DNA of 64,000 bases, from assembly GCF_003702045.1 (NCBI RefSeq), contig NZ_RBTP01000056.1, positions 124,001 to 188,000 of the forward strand, read 5' to 3'. Below the pieces are notes generated by a model. It had not been told where the DNA came from. It saw nothing but the letters and a program-made list of their open reading frames with translations, and made no database searches. This DNA is from Pseudomonas viridiflava (lineage in GTDB: Bacteria; Pseudomonadota; Gammaproteobacteria; Pseudomonadales; Pseudomonadaceae). Of the stretch, positions 1 to 10,320 are shown piece by piece. Position 1 is the first letter of the stretch. Every line of letters begins with the position of its first letter. The position numbers were made by a program, and so were the translations under genes.

Positions 1-1
1 G

Positions 2-3000
2 CATCTGGATACGGATCTGACCAATCAGGGCCCGGCGCTGGCGGTCGACCTGAGCGTGAGCGAAAACGTGACGCTGGATTTTTCCGGCAGCAGTCTCACG
101 GAGCAGCGCGAGGCTGGCAAATTCCTGCAAGCGTGGTTTCGCGATCCGCAGAACCGGCAACAAAAATTTACGCTGGGCGTTTTTGGCGAGCAGAGTAATC
201 CGCTGCTCAACGTACGCAGGGTTGATGCACGCACGCAACGTGAAAGCGCTGAAGGTGCAGGCGATGCCGATGGCAGAGGTGCCCTGCTGCTGTTTACCAC
301 GCTGGAACATGGCGCCACAGGCGGATTCCCCGACGACGCTGCCGACTTCCGCTACTTGATCCCCAACGATGTCGGGAAAGATTATTCGGCGACAGCGGTG
401 TTCTCCTCCCATGCGTTGCACCGTGCAGCGTTCGGCCATGCGGTGATGCAAGCACTGCAAAGCCCGGACTTCGAGTTCATCGTTCCAGAAGAAAAACCGC
501 TGGAGCGAATGGTCGCAAGGGCCGGTCTATTTGATGTTGCGGCAGAGCGATACCAGACTGCTGACTTCGAGTTCGAGTCAACGCCGCTCAGCATTCCTGC
601 AGTCAGCGCTCAGAAATCCCTGACCATCGACTTCGATTACAGTCAGGCAGCGCAGAGCTGGAGTTTTCCCGTCAATATCGACTTCCGGTACAGAGCGTTA
701 AACAGCACTGAATGGAAATCACGCAGCGAAACGTTCAACGTCAACCTCGAGTACGTCTTTCATCTGGTGCCCGGCGAGTCCGACGACCAGGTGATGGAAG
801 GTCATTTCTACGTGCCCTATGACAATGATGAGGAAGTCAGCGCCGTTGAAGGGCGACTGGACGACCTTACCGATCCAGAACAACGGCAGATCAAGGGTTT
901 TGTGGCGCATACCGTCAAGCACAGTTTGACGAAGGCGCTTGGCCGCACGCTCCACACCCAAGGCTACGACAGCGTTCTGAGCGGCTTCGATCTGGGTGAA
1001 AATCAGGTCGTGCAAGCGTTGACGCAACGTATGCCTCATGACCTCGCCGTATTCGGCCAGGTCGACTCCGCCGCCGCAGCGTTCAAGATTGTCGAGCAGC
1101 AGGCACTGGTGCCTGCGGGTGCGCAATTGCAAATGACCACTCGACCCGCGCGCGCTGGCCTGGTGTGGAGCGTCGAAAATCCACCTGGCATTAACGCCAG
1201 TCCAGGCACTGTCGACGGGCAGGGGATTTATACTGCACCCGACGCGCAAGCCCTCTTCCAAGCGTTTCAGCAAGTACTTGTCACCGCCACCGACCCTGTA
1301 ACGCAGCAACGCAGTACGGTACTGGTAACCGTGCAGGCTGACGTCTTGAGCATTAATCCGTTGATCCAGGTCTGCAATTACGGCGAGCGCGTCAGCCTTT
1401 CTGCCACCACACTTGGCGGGGGTAACCTGGCCTGGTCGATCGTTGACCCTGTAAGCGGCGAAAGTGGCTCGCTGGAACCCGAGGCCGATGGCGCGGGCGG
1501 GCAGGTGTATGTCGCGGGGCCAAAGGTCTCGGGCAAAACGTCTGTGCTGGAGGAAATAGCCGTCAGCGACGGGCAACATACCCGGTCGACCTGGATACTG
1601 GTTCGCCAGATGCCGTCCGCACTGACCATAGAAGCCGTCCAGGACAGTGGTTTGGGCGACGGCGAGATACGCTTGCAGGCCAGAAGTAACGCCAACGGCA
1701 GTGTCGTTTCCGGGGTGGAGTGGTCTAAGCCCGCCAGCATGGCTGGCAGCTTTTCTGGCGACGTCTACAAAAGCGACCCTAAAGCCCTGGACCGTTTCGT
1801 ACTGATTTTCGCAAGGCTCAACGATCCTGATTGGGGCGTCTTCGAGGGGCATATTATCTTGCCGTTGCCGCTGGACCGTTCTGCAGAAATCTTGAAAAGG
1901 CTGTTGCTGCCTCCAATACCCACCCAGGGATGGGGGGCCATCCTGGCCGTCAGCGGCGAGGAGCTCAACAAGCAGCTCGAACAGCAATACGTCGAGCGTT
2001 ACCAGCATTTCGCCTTCCTGCCTCTGTTCAATGGCGTTATCGCAATAGACGCGCATAACGTCGAGAGCGTGCATCTGCAGCAGGTCGAGCTGGGCGTGCC
2101 GTCCGTGTCGTTTCTGGCTGCGGATGCCTCCTCCGTTACGGTGACGATGAACATGGTGGCCGGACGCTACAGCAGATCACGTCAACCCACGGGCGGTGCA
2201 GCCTCGGTGTCCGGCAGTTTTAAAATCGCTGAATCGATGGGGTTTCACGTCACCATGAACGTGCCTCTGCAGGTGGACAGCGAAGGTCACGTAACCTTGA
2301 ATCTGGCCAAGGGCGAGGACTTTGACTGCAATCTGGCTGGCGTCGACGCGGTCGCCAATCAAAAGCTGTCAGGTTTTTTCGCGGCTGAGTTCCAACAGAT
2401 TGCCCTGCATCGTGCCGTGTTCGTCCTGCTCGGCATCGACCTCAATCATTACGACGCCCAGTCGCCTGCGGGCGTACGCGTATTGACCCTGCCTGCGCCC
2501 GGGGCGCGAGACGCGGGTGCTAGACATTTCGGTGAAGGTGCGCTCGTACTACTCATTCGCATGCGTTCCAGTCATGGCGACGGCCAGTTCCCGTTGAACA
2601 GCGAGTTTCCTTATCCGTTTCCGGCCAGGCTCAAAGCGTGTTCAGGAAAGTCCTATGGGGCTTCGCTGGTCTTGTCCAAAGACATGCAGTACGGCATCGA
2701 GAAAGATCGGCCGCCTGTATTGGGCAGCCTGCGGTCTGGCGCTGGAACACGGCTCGCTGCGTCCGATATCTACGCGGCAGATGATCTGCTGGTGTTCGCC
2801 AACCTTGAAGCCGCGCAGGCTTCGGTCACGCCGTTGCTCTCGACCCTCGTGGCGGGGCAGACTCAGCGTTTTGCCTTACGTGACGAGCAGGGCCAGGAAA
2901 TCGCCGCCTCCAGCTGGAAGGTGTTCAGCCTGCAAGGCCATAGCGCTGCGGTGAACGGCACAATGACCTCAAGTGGCGTTTACACGGCTGCCAGTGCTGC

Positions 3001-4735
3001 GCAGATGGGCCATGATGCGCTGCGTATCGTCGTCACCGCCACTTACGACAATGCTGGCAAGTCCCGCACCGCCTCGGCGCTGTTGAGCGTGGTATCTGAA
3101 CCGATGGAAGTTGCGCCGCGTGTCATGGTCGTGGCCGGTGGTGATCAGGTGCAGCCTGTGGTGCTCAAGGCATCGGCGCTGGGTGGTGCACCGCTCAGTT
3201 GGGCGTTGCAAGGGGGAGAAGCCGGCACGTTGACCGAGCGCGACGGCGGGGCGCTGTTCACACCGGACGCCAGGTCCGGAAGACGAGCATTGGCCACCCA
3301 GCAGATCTCAGTGCAAGGCGATGAAAAAAGGCAGGCAACGGTATTGATTGCCAACGGCCAGCAGGCGCTGCGCATCGAGCCTGCGGTCGTCCCCAGAGCA
3401 CTTAAAGGTGTGCCGGTTCAACTGCATGACGATTCCACGCTGTTACCCGGCTACGAGCGGCGCTGGAAAGTGAAGGGCGGCGCGGGCAGTGTCGATGCTC
3501 AGGGTGTATTCACACCGCCCCTGGACTACCTGGGCAGCAGCGTTGTGAGCTGTGAAGTAGTCAACAATAACGTCGTGTTGGCCAGCGGCTATGCGGTAAT
3601 CGAGGTTTCTGATGTCGTCGATGAGCCGTCCTGGACAGAGCTTTCGATGTTTACGGTGACCGTGCCGGGTAACGTAAGCAATCCAGCTAAAGGCAGCCTC
3701 TATCCCAACGGTTATCAACAGCTGAGGTTACAAATCAAGACGCAGGTCATGCCTGTGGACGGGGTGGAATACTCGTTGAGCGGCACAGAGCAGGCGTCGA
3801 TGCGTCTGGTGGACAACGACACCGGGCAGGTGATCGAGTCTGTCGAACCACCCTTAGACGGTATTCCCGAGGGCAGCATTCAACACTGGTGCTTGAACGC
3901 CACGAAGAACCGGTTCCAGCTACCCCCGTTAGCCAACGCGGCGGCCGAGTCGCCCAAGCGTTCGGTTGTCGCCACCGATCACTATCTGCACAGCAGGGCT
4001 CCGCAAGGTTATACGGGAACCTTTCATGCCACCTTTCAGCAGGACGGCAACCGTTGGTGGACCTCTGAAGGGTTGGAGGGTGTGAACAGCAAGGTGGAGA
4101 TTACACCGAGAGGCATTCCCCGGTTCGATACGTCCCATTACCTGTTTGTTCCCACGCGCGCTGAGGGCTCTGGCGGAAATCCAACCGCTACACCGCCTGG
4201 CGAAGGGGAGCCTGATGACGTCTTTAACCTGAACCTGCACACGACCGATTACTGGAACTTGAAGATTCGATACCCCAACACTAATGAAATTTTCGATTTC
4301 GTGGTGCTGAAGTTTTTACCGTCCAGCGGTGAACGCGTCTCGACCTCCATGATTCTCTGGGAAAGTGAGCAGCAAGCCGAAACGTTTTTTAGTTGGACTG
4401 GTTACATATTTAATGATCCAGACGCAAGTAATGACGTTGATAAGATCCTGTTTGATGGCTCTCTCGAACACGTCATAAAGGGTGTGGAGTCTTTGGATAT
4501 ACCAGTCGATAGGGAGGTTTTCGAGTCTGGTGGGCTGACCATCAGTTTGCACCGAACGCCCAGCGTGCCGTATATCGGCCCTGGCGATAATAACCGTGAC
4601 ACGTTATACCGCTCGTTGGTGGTGAGTCTACTTGATGAATTGGGGAATGTGCATCGGCGCCGAATCAGTTTTCTGTCGGAGGGTACAGTGGGCAGGCGCA
4701 ATCGTCTGATGCATACCCTTTACATCCCCCTCTGA
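2..4735 (+). CDS. Large protein with bacterial Ig-like repeats (5' end outside window)
   Basis: The frame is open from base 2 with no stop. The first possible start is a GTG at 56, but it has no ribosome site and sits inside the frame, so the N-terminus lies outside the window. What remains (1559 residues from base 56) shows no membrane segment. From about residue 340 it carries repeated beta-rich blocks. These have a W-x-V core, then G-[IV]-[YF]-T-[AP] (near residues 391, 973 and 1149), then V-T-A-T and V-x-V strands, as in bacterial Ig-like (Big) domains. The last 350 residues are not recognised. It lies 41 bp before a small secreted protein and upstream of an Rhs gene, so an accessory or adhesin role for the Rhs protein is inferred. 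Exact function is unknown. Confidence 0.8.
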   Translation, partial: HLDTDLTNQGPALAVDLSVSENVTLDFSGSSLTEQREAGKFLQAWFRDPQNRQQKFTLGVFGEQSNPLLNVRRVDARTQRESAEGAGDADGRGALLLFTTLEHGATGGFPDDAADFRYLIPNDVGKDYSATAVFSSHALHRAAFGHAVMQALQSPDFEFIVPEEKPLERMVARAGLFDVAAERYQTADFEFESTPLSIPAVSAQKSLTIDFDYSQAAQSWSFPVNIDFRYRALNSTEWKSRSETFNVNLEYVFHLVPGESDDQVMEGHFYVPYDNDEEVSAVEGRLDDLTDPEQRQIKGFVAHTVKHSLTKALGRTLHTQGYDSVLSGFDLGENQVVQALTQRMPHDLAVFGQVDSAAAAFKIVEQQALVPAGAQLQMTTRPARAGLVWSVENPPGINASPGTVDGQGIYTAPDAQALFQAFQQVLVTATDPVTQQRSTVLVTVQADVLSINPLIQVCNYGERVSLSATTLGGGNLAWSIVDPVSGESGSLEPEADGAGGQVYVAGPKVSGKTSVLEEIAVSDGQHTRSTWILVRQMPSALTIEAVQDSGLGDGEIRLQARSNANGSVVSGVEWSKPASMAGSFSGDVYKSDPKALDRFVLIFARLNDPDWGVFEGHIILPLPLDRSAEILKRLLLPPIPTQGWGAILAVSGEELNKQLEQQYVERYQHFAFLPLFNGVIAIDAHNVESVHLQQVELGVPSVSFLAADASSVTVTMNMVAGRYSRSRQPTGGAASVSGSFKIAESMGFHVTMNVPLQVDSEGHVTLNLAKGEDFDCNLAGVDAVANQKLSGFFAAEFQQIALHRAVFVLLGIDLNHYDAQSPAGVRVLTLPAPGARDAGARHFGEGALVLLIRMRSSHGDGQFPLNSEFPYPFPARLKACSGKSYGASLVLSKDMQYGIEKDRPPVLGSLRSGAGTRLAASDIYAADDLLVFANLEAAQASVTPLLSTLVAGQTQRFALRDEQGQEIAASSWKVFSLQGHSAAVNGTMTSSGVYTAASAAQMGHDALRIVVTATYDNAGKSRTASALLSVVSEPMEVAPRVMVVAGGDQVQPVVLKASALGGAPLSWALQGGEAGTLTERDGGALFTPDARSGRRALATQQISVQGDEKRQATVLIANGQQALRIEPAVVPRALKGVPVQLHDDSTLLPGYERRWKVKGGAGSVDAQGVFTPPLDYLGSSVVSCEVVNNNVVLASGYAVIEVSDVVDEPSWTELSMFTVTVPGNVSNPAKGSLYPNGYQQLRLQIKTQVMPVDGVEYSLSGTEQASMRLVDNDTGQVIESVEPPLDGIPEGSIQHWCLNATKNRFQLPPLANAAAESPKRSVVATDHYLHSRAPQGYTGTFHATFQQDGNRWWTSEGLEGVNSKVEITPRGIPRFDTSHYLFVPTRAEGSGGNPTATPPGEGEPDDVFNLNLHTTDYWNLKIRYPNTNEIFDFVVLKFLPSSGERVSTSMILWESEQQAETFFSWTGYIFNDPDASNDVDKILFDGSLEHVIKGVESLDIPVDREVFESGGLTISLHRTPSVPYIGPGDNNRDTLYRSLVVSLLDELGNVHRRRISFLSEGTVGRRNRLMHTLYIPL

Positions 4736-4776
4736 CAGCATGCTTTTGTAACCGTGAATGACAGGGAGTCCTTATC

Positions 4777-5262
4777 ATGAATGTTTTAAACCGCTTCTCG
4801 GCCTGCGTGCTCATTGCAACGCTGGCGGGGTTTGGCGTTGATCGCCTCGCGTCCGCAAGTTCTGATGTCGATCCGGCGCGGAGTATCGAACTCAGGGAGA
4901 ATCAGGACGAAGGGGGCAACAGTTGCACGATCGCTATTGAAACATCGTCCATCACCGTCAACTTGAACGAAGAAGAATATAACTGTGAAAATGACGAGAT
5001 GCGGTACTTCAGACTGAATAATGTACGGTCGGCTACCGAGATAATCCTGGAAAGCAGAGATTGCGACGACAGCGGTGGGTGGGTGTTGGGTATGAAAACC
5101 TATATTGATCCGGTGACCACCGGGTTGATCTCTATTGAGGGTCTTAAAGGACGGCCGATGCATGAAATTGTTGCGCCGGGTGTGTGGATGATCCGTCCGT
5201 ATGACGGCGATGAAAATACCCCTGGAAAGTTATCCTGTCTGCGAATCAATATTTCCAAGTGA
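4777..5262 (+). CDS. Small secreted acidic protein, function unknown
   Basis: This 161-residue product starts at an ATG with AGGGAG 7-12 bases upstream. An N-terminal signal peptide is visible: Asn/Arg, then a hydrophobic stretch, then Ala-Ser-Ala near residue 27. The mature part is strongly acidic (many Glu/Asp) and has four Cys, which could form two disulfides in the periplasm or outside. No family is recognised. It sits between the Ig-like giant and the Rhs gene on the same strand (41 bp and 92 bp gaps), so a shared transcript is plausible. It could be a partner, inhibitor or folding factor of either large protein. A classical cytoplasmic immunity protein is unlikely because it carries a signal peptide. 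Confidence 0.75.
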   Translation: MNVLNRFSACVLIATLAGFGVDRLASASSDVDPARSIELRENQDEGGNSCTIAIETSSITVNLNEEEYNCENDEMRYFRLNNVRSATEIILESRDCDDSGGWVLGMKTYIDPVTTGLISIEGLKGRPMHEIVAPGVWMIRPYDGDENTPGKLSCLRINISK

Positions 5263-5354
5263 CCGAATGTTTAACTGTGTGCACGCCCTTTGGTGTGCAC
5301 CATTTATAGGGTTCTGTGCAATTAAGCACTGCTTCAAGACTGAGGTCTTTTACC

Positions 5355-8300
5355 ATGACCATTTCAACGTCCGTGCATTCCAATGCTTTTAATTTTATGA
5401 GTTTCATGCAGAGCGGTGTAGATCCCAGGACGGGTCAATACACCGTCTCCCTTACGTTACCTGATGTTAAAACGAACGGGTTGCGCGGCCCCGGTTTACC
5501 TTTGGTATTGAGTTACAACCCGCTCAATACTCAGGACAGCGGTTTTGGGTTGGGCTGGAATTTAAGACTGTCGCAATACACGCCGGGCAATCAGGTCGTT
5601 TCGTTGAGCAGCGGCGAGACGTTCAAAGTGTACGGCACTCAGGCTGACCAACTGGTGATGCCGGAGAAAAAGCTCGACAGCTTCCATTTCTACAAGCAGG
5701 ACGACACCCATTACCGGGTGATGCACAAGTCCGGAGTGAAGGAAGTCCTCGAAACAATGGGCGCGAGCGGTCATACCGTGGCTTTGCCGACACGCATTCT
5801 TGCACCCGAGGGGCATAGCGTCACCCTGAGTTATACGCCGTTCGGCAGCACTCACCAAAGGCTCAGCGAGGTGAAGGACGATGCGGGGCAGGTCTTGCTT
5901 CAGATACGCCGCGAAGACACGGCTGTGCATATCGGCTTGTCGGCCGCAGACGGCAAAGACGTGGCGTTTGTGCTGAGGTTGAGCGGATCGGACCACCGGG
6001 TGACTCGTGTCGAGATGCCGACCGACGAGGGGGCGTCGTGGCGTTTCGAGTACCAGCTTGTTCGCGACCATATCTGCATGACGGCAGTGGATACGCCAGC
6101 AGGAGGACACGAAGCGGTTTTTTATCAGGACCAGGGCCATGCGTTTCCAGCCAAGGCCGGGCGTGATCCGCTGCCCCGCGTCACGCGCCACCTGACGACC
6201 CCGGGCAGTGGACAGGCCGAGGTGGACGTACACTACACCTATGCAGACAGTCAGGGGCGCGAGCATAACTTTCTGGGCGCCGGTCTTGATATCGCCTGGG
6301 AGGACAACGGTCTGGACAACCTTTACCGTTACTTGGGAGAAGGCGGTTATGAGTACGTGTCCACCGAAACCCTGCGGGTCGACGACGTAGACGTGCGCAG
6401 CGTCAAGCGTGTTTTCAACCAGTTCCATTTGCTGACGAGTGAAACCACGACCCAGAACGATGCGGTCCGTGAAGTGAGCACTGCTTATCATCTGTTGCCC
6501 GGTACACCGTTTGCCGCTCAGCCGAACGACTGCCAGTTGCCCAAGGAAGTCACCACCACGTGGCGATGGTTGAACGATGCAAGAGCGCCGCGCAGTGAGA
6601 CGGTTACCAGTGCCTATGATAATCAGGGCAATCTGTTGGTCGAGACCCAGGCCAACGGAGTCGTCGAAACCAACACGTGGTACTCGGCGGCAGGTGAGGA
6701 CGGCTGCCCGCCGGACCCCGAAGGTTTTGTGCGCACCCTCAAAAGCAAGACCATAACGCCAGCCCCCGCCGATCATGGACAGGCACCGACGCTTGCCACT
6801 CTTTACCGCTATACCTCGCTGGCGGCCGTCATCGGCAGTGAGCGGGAGGACTGGATTGCCTTGGAAAGCGAAAGCGTGGTGCAGCTGGATTCCGGTTTCA
6901 AGCAAAGGCTTGGAAATGATGCCTGTGCGCTGATCGACTGCCTGACGGCCTCCTCGCGCGGCACAAAACGTACGCTGCGGCGCTCCGCTCACGCGTTCAT
7001 CGACAGCCTGGCAACGCTGGCAGACAGCGATCAGCCGCTTCTTCAGCGTCAGGCGCATGGCATCGTCGACGTCCTTATAAAGCTCGGCCCAGCCGTAGGA
7101 CGATTACTCAAGGAAACCGCTCGCCAGTTGATCGAGCTGCTGGTGCAGCAGATTCCCGAGAGCGAGCAGGTATTGCAGTGCATGACCTACGAGTACATCG
7201 ATGATTCGCAAGACGCCTTTCAGCATGGGCGTATCAGGCGGGAGTCGCTGAGCATGGGCGGGCAGGTCACTGCCACGGAGTATGCGTACAGCACACTTGC
7301 ACGTGCGGAGCTTGGGGAGAGCGTGCAGCGTACCGTGCAGACCGTGACCGGTTTTGATGGCGTGAAGAAAACAGTCACCCTCGAGCATTCACTGCTCAAC
7401 GGCGAACCGTTGCTGAACCGTGACGACAATGACGTGGAAATCCGCTACGTGTACGACTCGCTCAGGCGCGTGCTGAGCGAAACCGTCGCGCCGGGCACCG
7501 AATTCGAAGCGACCCGGCGCTATGAGTACCAGTTATGCGCTACAACGACCGATCGGGCCGAGCAGCGTTTGTTCGACGTCAAGGGCGTCAAGACCTGCAG
7601 CCGCTTCGACGGTTTGCAGCGAGTGGTTTACGAAGAGCGTGACGATGCCGACAGCCCGACCTATCGTGCCGACGCTGGCGTGCCCCGCCAGACGTATGCA
7701 GCCGTGTACGACGCCTTGGGGCATCTGGTTCGGGAAACCGAATACGATTGGATGGGAGAGCGATCACTGGCGCTGGCTCAGGTACTGGAGTACGACGATT
7801 GGGGCGAGCAGAGGTCCGTGACCGGCCCCGACGGCGTAAAGACTTTCGAGGAAACCGACCCCGTTGGCACGCTTGAATCCCAAGGCCCCATTCAACGCAG
7901 TTGGACCGAGAGCACGGGGGAGTTGGTGCTTAAAAGCGGCATCAGTGAAACCTGGTTGAACCTCTTTGAAAAGCCGACCCGCACCGTGCGTCGGGGTCTT
8001 GACGGACAACCGCTCAGCCTGAGCCGTTATCACTATGACGGACTGGGCCGTAGCGCTGAAGAAATCGTCGGTCTTACCGATTTCGAGCGCTCGACCCGAT
8101 ACCGTTACGATGCGTTCGACCGCGTGATTGAAACCACCTTGCCGGACGAAGCCATCGTGAGTCATGCATTTGCTGTCCACAGCAGCGAAGACCTACCTGT
8201 CAGCGTCTGCGTCGAGCACAACGGTCAACGTTCGGTATTGGGGGAACAGGTCTATGACGGTCTGGACCGCATGGTCAAATCGATTACGGGCGGGCGCGAA

Positions 8301-10304
8301 CGCTCATTTGCCTATGAGCCAGGTCAGCGGCAGCCCAAAGCGGTGACGACGCCTGGTGGGCAGGTCATTGAGTACGATTACCAGCCACAGTTGGGCAGCG
8401 AGCCCCTGCGAAGAAGTATATTCGGCGCGACCGCTACGTATGAGTACGACCAGCACAATGCGCGCCTGCTGCATTCCAATGAGCAAGGCGAACAGTTGGA
8501 CCGGACGTATTACAGCACCGGATTCCTGAAAAGCGAGAAGCGTGTCTCCGAAGGCAGCGATTACACCATGCACTACCTGTACAGTCGTCTGGGCCGGCTG
8601 CAGTCTTATACCGATGTGCTCGGACAGGAGCAGACTTACCAATACGATGATCAGGGACGGTTGGCACAAACCTCGCTGGGCACGCTCTGTTCAGATTTTA
8701 CCTACGACGCGCTCGGCCGCACTGCCAGTATCACCACCCGGGACAGCGCTGGCGGGCAGTACGTCGCCATCATCCTGACCTACGACGAACTGGGCAGAGA
8801 AGTGTTGCGCACCTTCGACCTCAATGGCACGCGGCAACGCTTGGCTCAGACCTACGACGATGTCGATGACATGATCAAGCGCACGCTTTCAGAGGGTGAA
8901 GACGTGCTGCGTGATGAGGTTTACGGCTATGACCCCCGTGGGCGACTGGTCCGGTATAACTGCACAGGTACACAGCGCCCCGTCGATGCTTATGGCAAAA
9001 GCATCAATCAGCAGATTTTCAGTTTCGACGGCATGGATAACCTGAAGCTGGTCATGACCTCGTTCGACGAGGGACTCAATCGGGCGATTTACCATTATGA
9101 AGGTGTCGACCCGGTACAACTGAGCAGGGTGGTCAATAGCCATAAAGACTACGTGCCCCTGGAGATGCCCCTTGAGTACGACCTAGACGGCAATCTGATC
9201 CTCGACGAGGCCGCGCGCATGCTTAAATACGATGCGCTGGGGCGTCTGGTCGAAGTCAGTGTTCCGCCTTCTATCAATCGATATCGCTACGGACCACAGG
9301 ACACGCTGGCGGGACGAACGCTGGATGGCAACCCGGACGTTCGATTTTACCGTGATGAACGTCTGGTCAATCTTTTGGATGGCAGCCAGAACCGCACCTT
9401 CATGCAGGGTAATGGTCAGGTGCTGGCGCAGCTGCAGGGCAACGAAGCGGTGATGCTCGCCGTCAGTGATAGCCAGAGTGTACTGGCCGACGTCCAGACC
9501 GGGGACGTCAATCTGCTGGCCTACACCGCCTATGGACATCGCAGCGCCGATTCGCCGCCGGTCAGCACACTGGCGTTCAACGGGGAGTACGTCGAACCTG
9601 ATACCGGCTGGCAGCTCTTGGGCAACGGTTATCGGGCCTATAACCCGGCGCTGATGCGCTTTCACAGCCCCGACAGTTTGAGCCCTTTCGGGGAGGGGGG
9701 CTTGAACGGGTATGCGTATTGTGAGGGCGATCCGGTGAACCTTGTTGATCCGGATGGGCACAGTCCTTGGGGGGCTTTGATAAGGCTTTTAAAGGCACCG
9801 CTCAGTTCGGCCGCGAATAAAGCCATACCGAAAGCCTTCCTCAAAAACAGCACAAACGCACCTGTTTCACTCAGAAAGATGACGCCTAAGGCGGTGCGAG
9901 CCCTCGGGAAAAAAGCCAAGTCGACTAAACAGCCCCTTGATGACGCACGCGATCAACTTTCCAAACTTGACAGTAAGATTGAGCTTTCCCGTTTGAATCA
10001 CAAATCTCCATCCAGGCAGCTTGTGTCTGACCACAGCGCTGCAGAAGAAGCGTTTGACAATTACAACTATTTGTACGGGGAGGCACAGCGAGATTTTACC
10101 TTCGCACAGAAAAATATCGGAAAGCGGGTCATCACTCAGGAAGCCAGATCCGGTCTGAGGGCGTGGGAGAAGAAGTTCGATATCAGCGAAGCCATATACG
10201 CCCAAAACGAAAGAATCAGGGTAAAAAATTATCTGAACACACGCAGTGACCTCAAAGGCTCTGGACGCAAAAAAAACTATTTGGGTGTCGATAACCAAGA
10301 TTGA
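5355..10304 (+). CDS. Rhs/YD-repeat protein with variable C-terminal domain (TccC-like)
   Basis: The product has 1649 residues. The ATG at 5355 has GAGGT 8 bases upstream and is preferred over a GTG at 5316. The N-terminal part carries an SpvB/Rhs-type opening (GxGLPLVLSYNP, then GFGLGWNL), followed by many YD repeats (Y-D-x-x-G-R/N-L) to about residue 1420. The Rhs core ends with RFHSPDSLSPFGEGG and YAYCEGDPVNLVDPDG (DPDG at about 1465-1468). After it come 181 residues that are Lys/Arg-rich, helical and not recognisable as a known toxin. In this family the repeats form a hollow shell that encloses the released C-terminal peptide, and the variable tail is the effector. Residues 522-608 are an unusual helical insertion of four ~22-residue repeats. 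No immunity gene follows. Toxin identity is inferred. Confidence 0.9.
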   Translation: MTISTSVHSNAFNFMSFMQSGVDPRTGQYTVSLTLPDVKTNGLRGPGLPLVLSYNPLNTQDSGFGLGWNLRLSQYTPGNQVVSLSSGETFKVYGTQADQLVMPEKKLDSFHFYKQDDTHYRVMHKSGVKEVLETMGASGHTVALPTRILAPEGHSVTLSYTPFGSTHQRLSEVKDDAGQVLLQIRREDTAVHIGLSAADGKDVAFVLRLSGSDHRVTRVEMPTDEGASWRFEYQLVRDHICMTAVDTPAGGHEAVFYQDQGHAFPAKAGRDPLPRVTRHLTTPGSGQAEVDVHYTYADSQGREHNFLGAGLDIAWEDNGLDNLYRYLGEGGYEYVSTETLRVDDVDVRSVKRVFNQFHLLTSETTTQNDAVREVSTAYHLLPGTPFAAQPNDCQLPKEVTTTWRWLNDARAPRSETVTSAYDNQGNLLVETQANGVVETNTWYSAAGEDGCPPDPEGFVRTLKSKTITPAPADHGQAPTLATLYRYTSLAAVIGSEREDWIALESESVVQLDSGFKQRLGNDACALIDCLTASSRGTKRTLRRSAHAFIDSLATLADSDQPLLQRQAHGIVDVLIKLGPAVGRLLKETARQLIELLVQQIPESEQVLQCMTYEYIDDSQDAFQHGRIRRESLSMGGQVTATEYAYSTLARAELGESVQRTVQTVTGFDGVKKTVTLEHSLLNGEPLLNRDDNDVEIRYVYDSLRRVLSETVAPGTEFEATRRYEYQLCATTTDRAEQRLFDVKGVKTCSRFDGLQRVVYEERDDADSPTYRADAGVPRQTYAAVYDALGHLVRETEYDWMGERSLALAQVLEYDDWGEQRSVTGPDGVKTFEETDPVGTLESQGPIQRSWTESTGELVLKSGISETWLNLFEKPTRTVRRGLDGQPLSLSRYHYDGLGRSAEEIVGLTDFERSTRYRYDAFDRVIETTLPDEAIVSHAFAVHSSEDLPVSVCVEHNGQRSVLGEQVYDGLDRMVKSITGGRERSFAYEPGQRQPKAVTTPGGQVIEYDYQPQLGSEPLRRSIFGATATYEYDQHNARLLHSNEQGEQLDRTYYSTGFLKSEKRVSEGSDYTMHYLYSRLGRLQSYTDVLGQEQTYQYDDQGRLAQTSLGTLCSDFTYDALGRTASITTRDSAGGQYVAIILTYDELGREVLRTFDLNGTRQRLAQTYDDVDDMIKRTLSEGEDVLRDEVYGYDPRGRLVRYNCTGTQRPVDAYGKSINQQIFSFDGMDNLKLVMTSFDEGLNRAIYHYEGVDPVQLSRVVNSHKDYVPLEMPLEYDLDGNLILDEAARMLKYDALGRLVEVSVPPSINRYRYGPQDTLAGRTLDGNPDVRFYRDERLVNLLDGSQNRTFMQGNGQVLAQLQGNEAVMLAVSDSQSVLADVQTGDVNLLAYTAYGHRSADSPPVSTLAFNGEYVEPDTGWQLLGNGYRAYNPALMRFHSPDSLSPFGEGGLNGYAYCEGDPVNLVDPDGHSPWGALIRLLKAPLSSAANKAIPKAFLKNSTNAPVSLRKMTPKAVRALGKKAKSTKQPLDDARDQLSKLDSKIELSRLNHKSPSRQLVSDHSAAEEAFDNYNYLYGEAQRDFTFAQKNIGKRVITQEARSGLRAWEKKFDISEAIYAQNERIRVKNYLNTRSDLKGSGRKKNYLGVDNQD

Positions 10305-10320
10305 CAGCAAGTACGAAGAG

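Noticed and set aside
719..2074. Long open frame on the - strand opposite the Ig-like gene (451 codons)
   Set aside because: Antisense shadow of a strongly supported + strand gene in GC-rich DNA; no ribosome site or recognisable domain. Similar frames opposite the Rhs gene (5562-7058) and kdpA (11274-12470) were dropped for the same reason.
5278..5300. Repeat GTGTGCAC at 5277-5284 and 5293-5300 before the Rhs gene
   Set aside because: Could be a regulator site or weak terminator, but it is short and GTGCAC is self-complementary; no evidence supports either reading.
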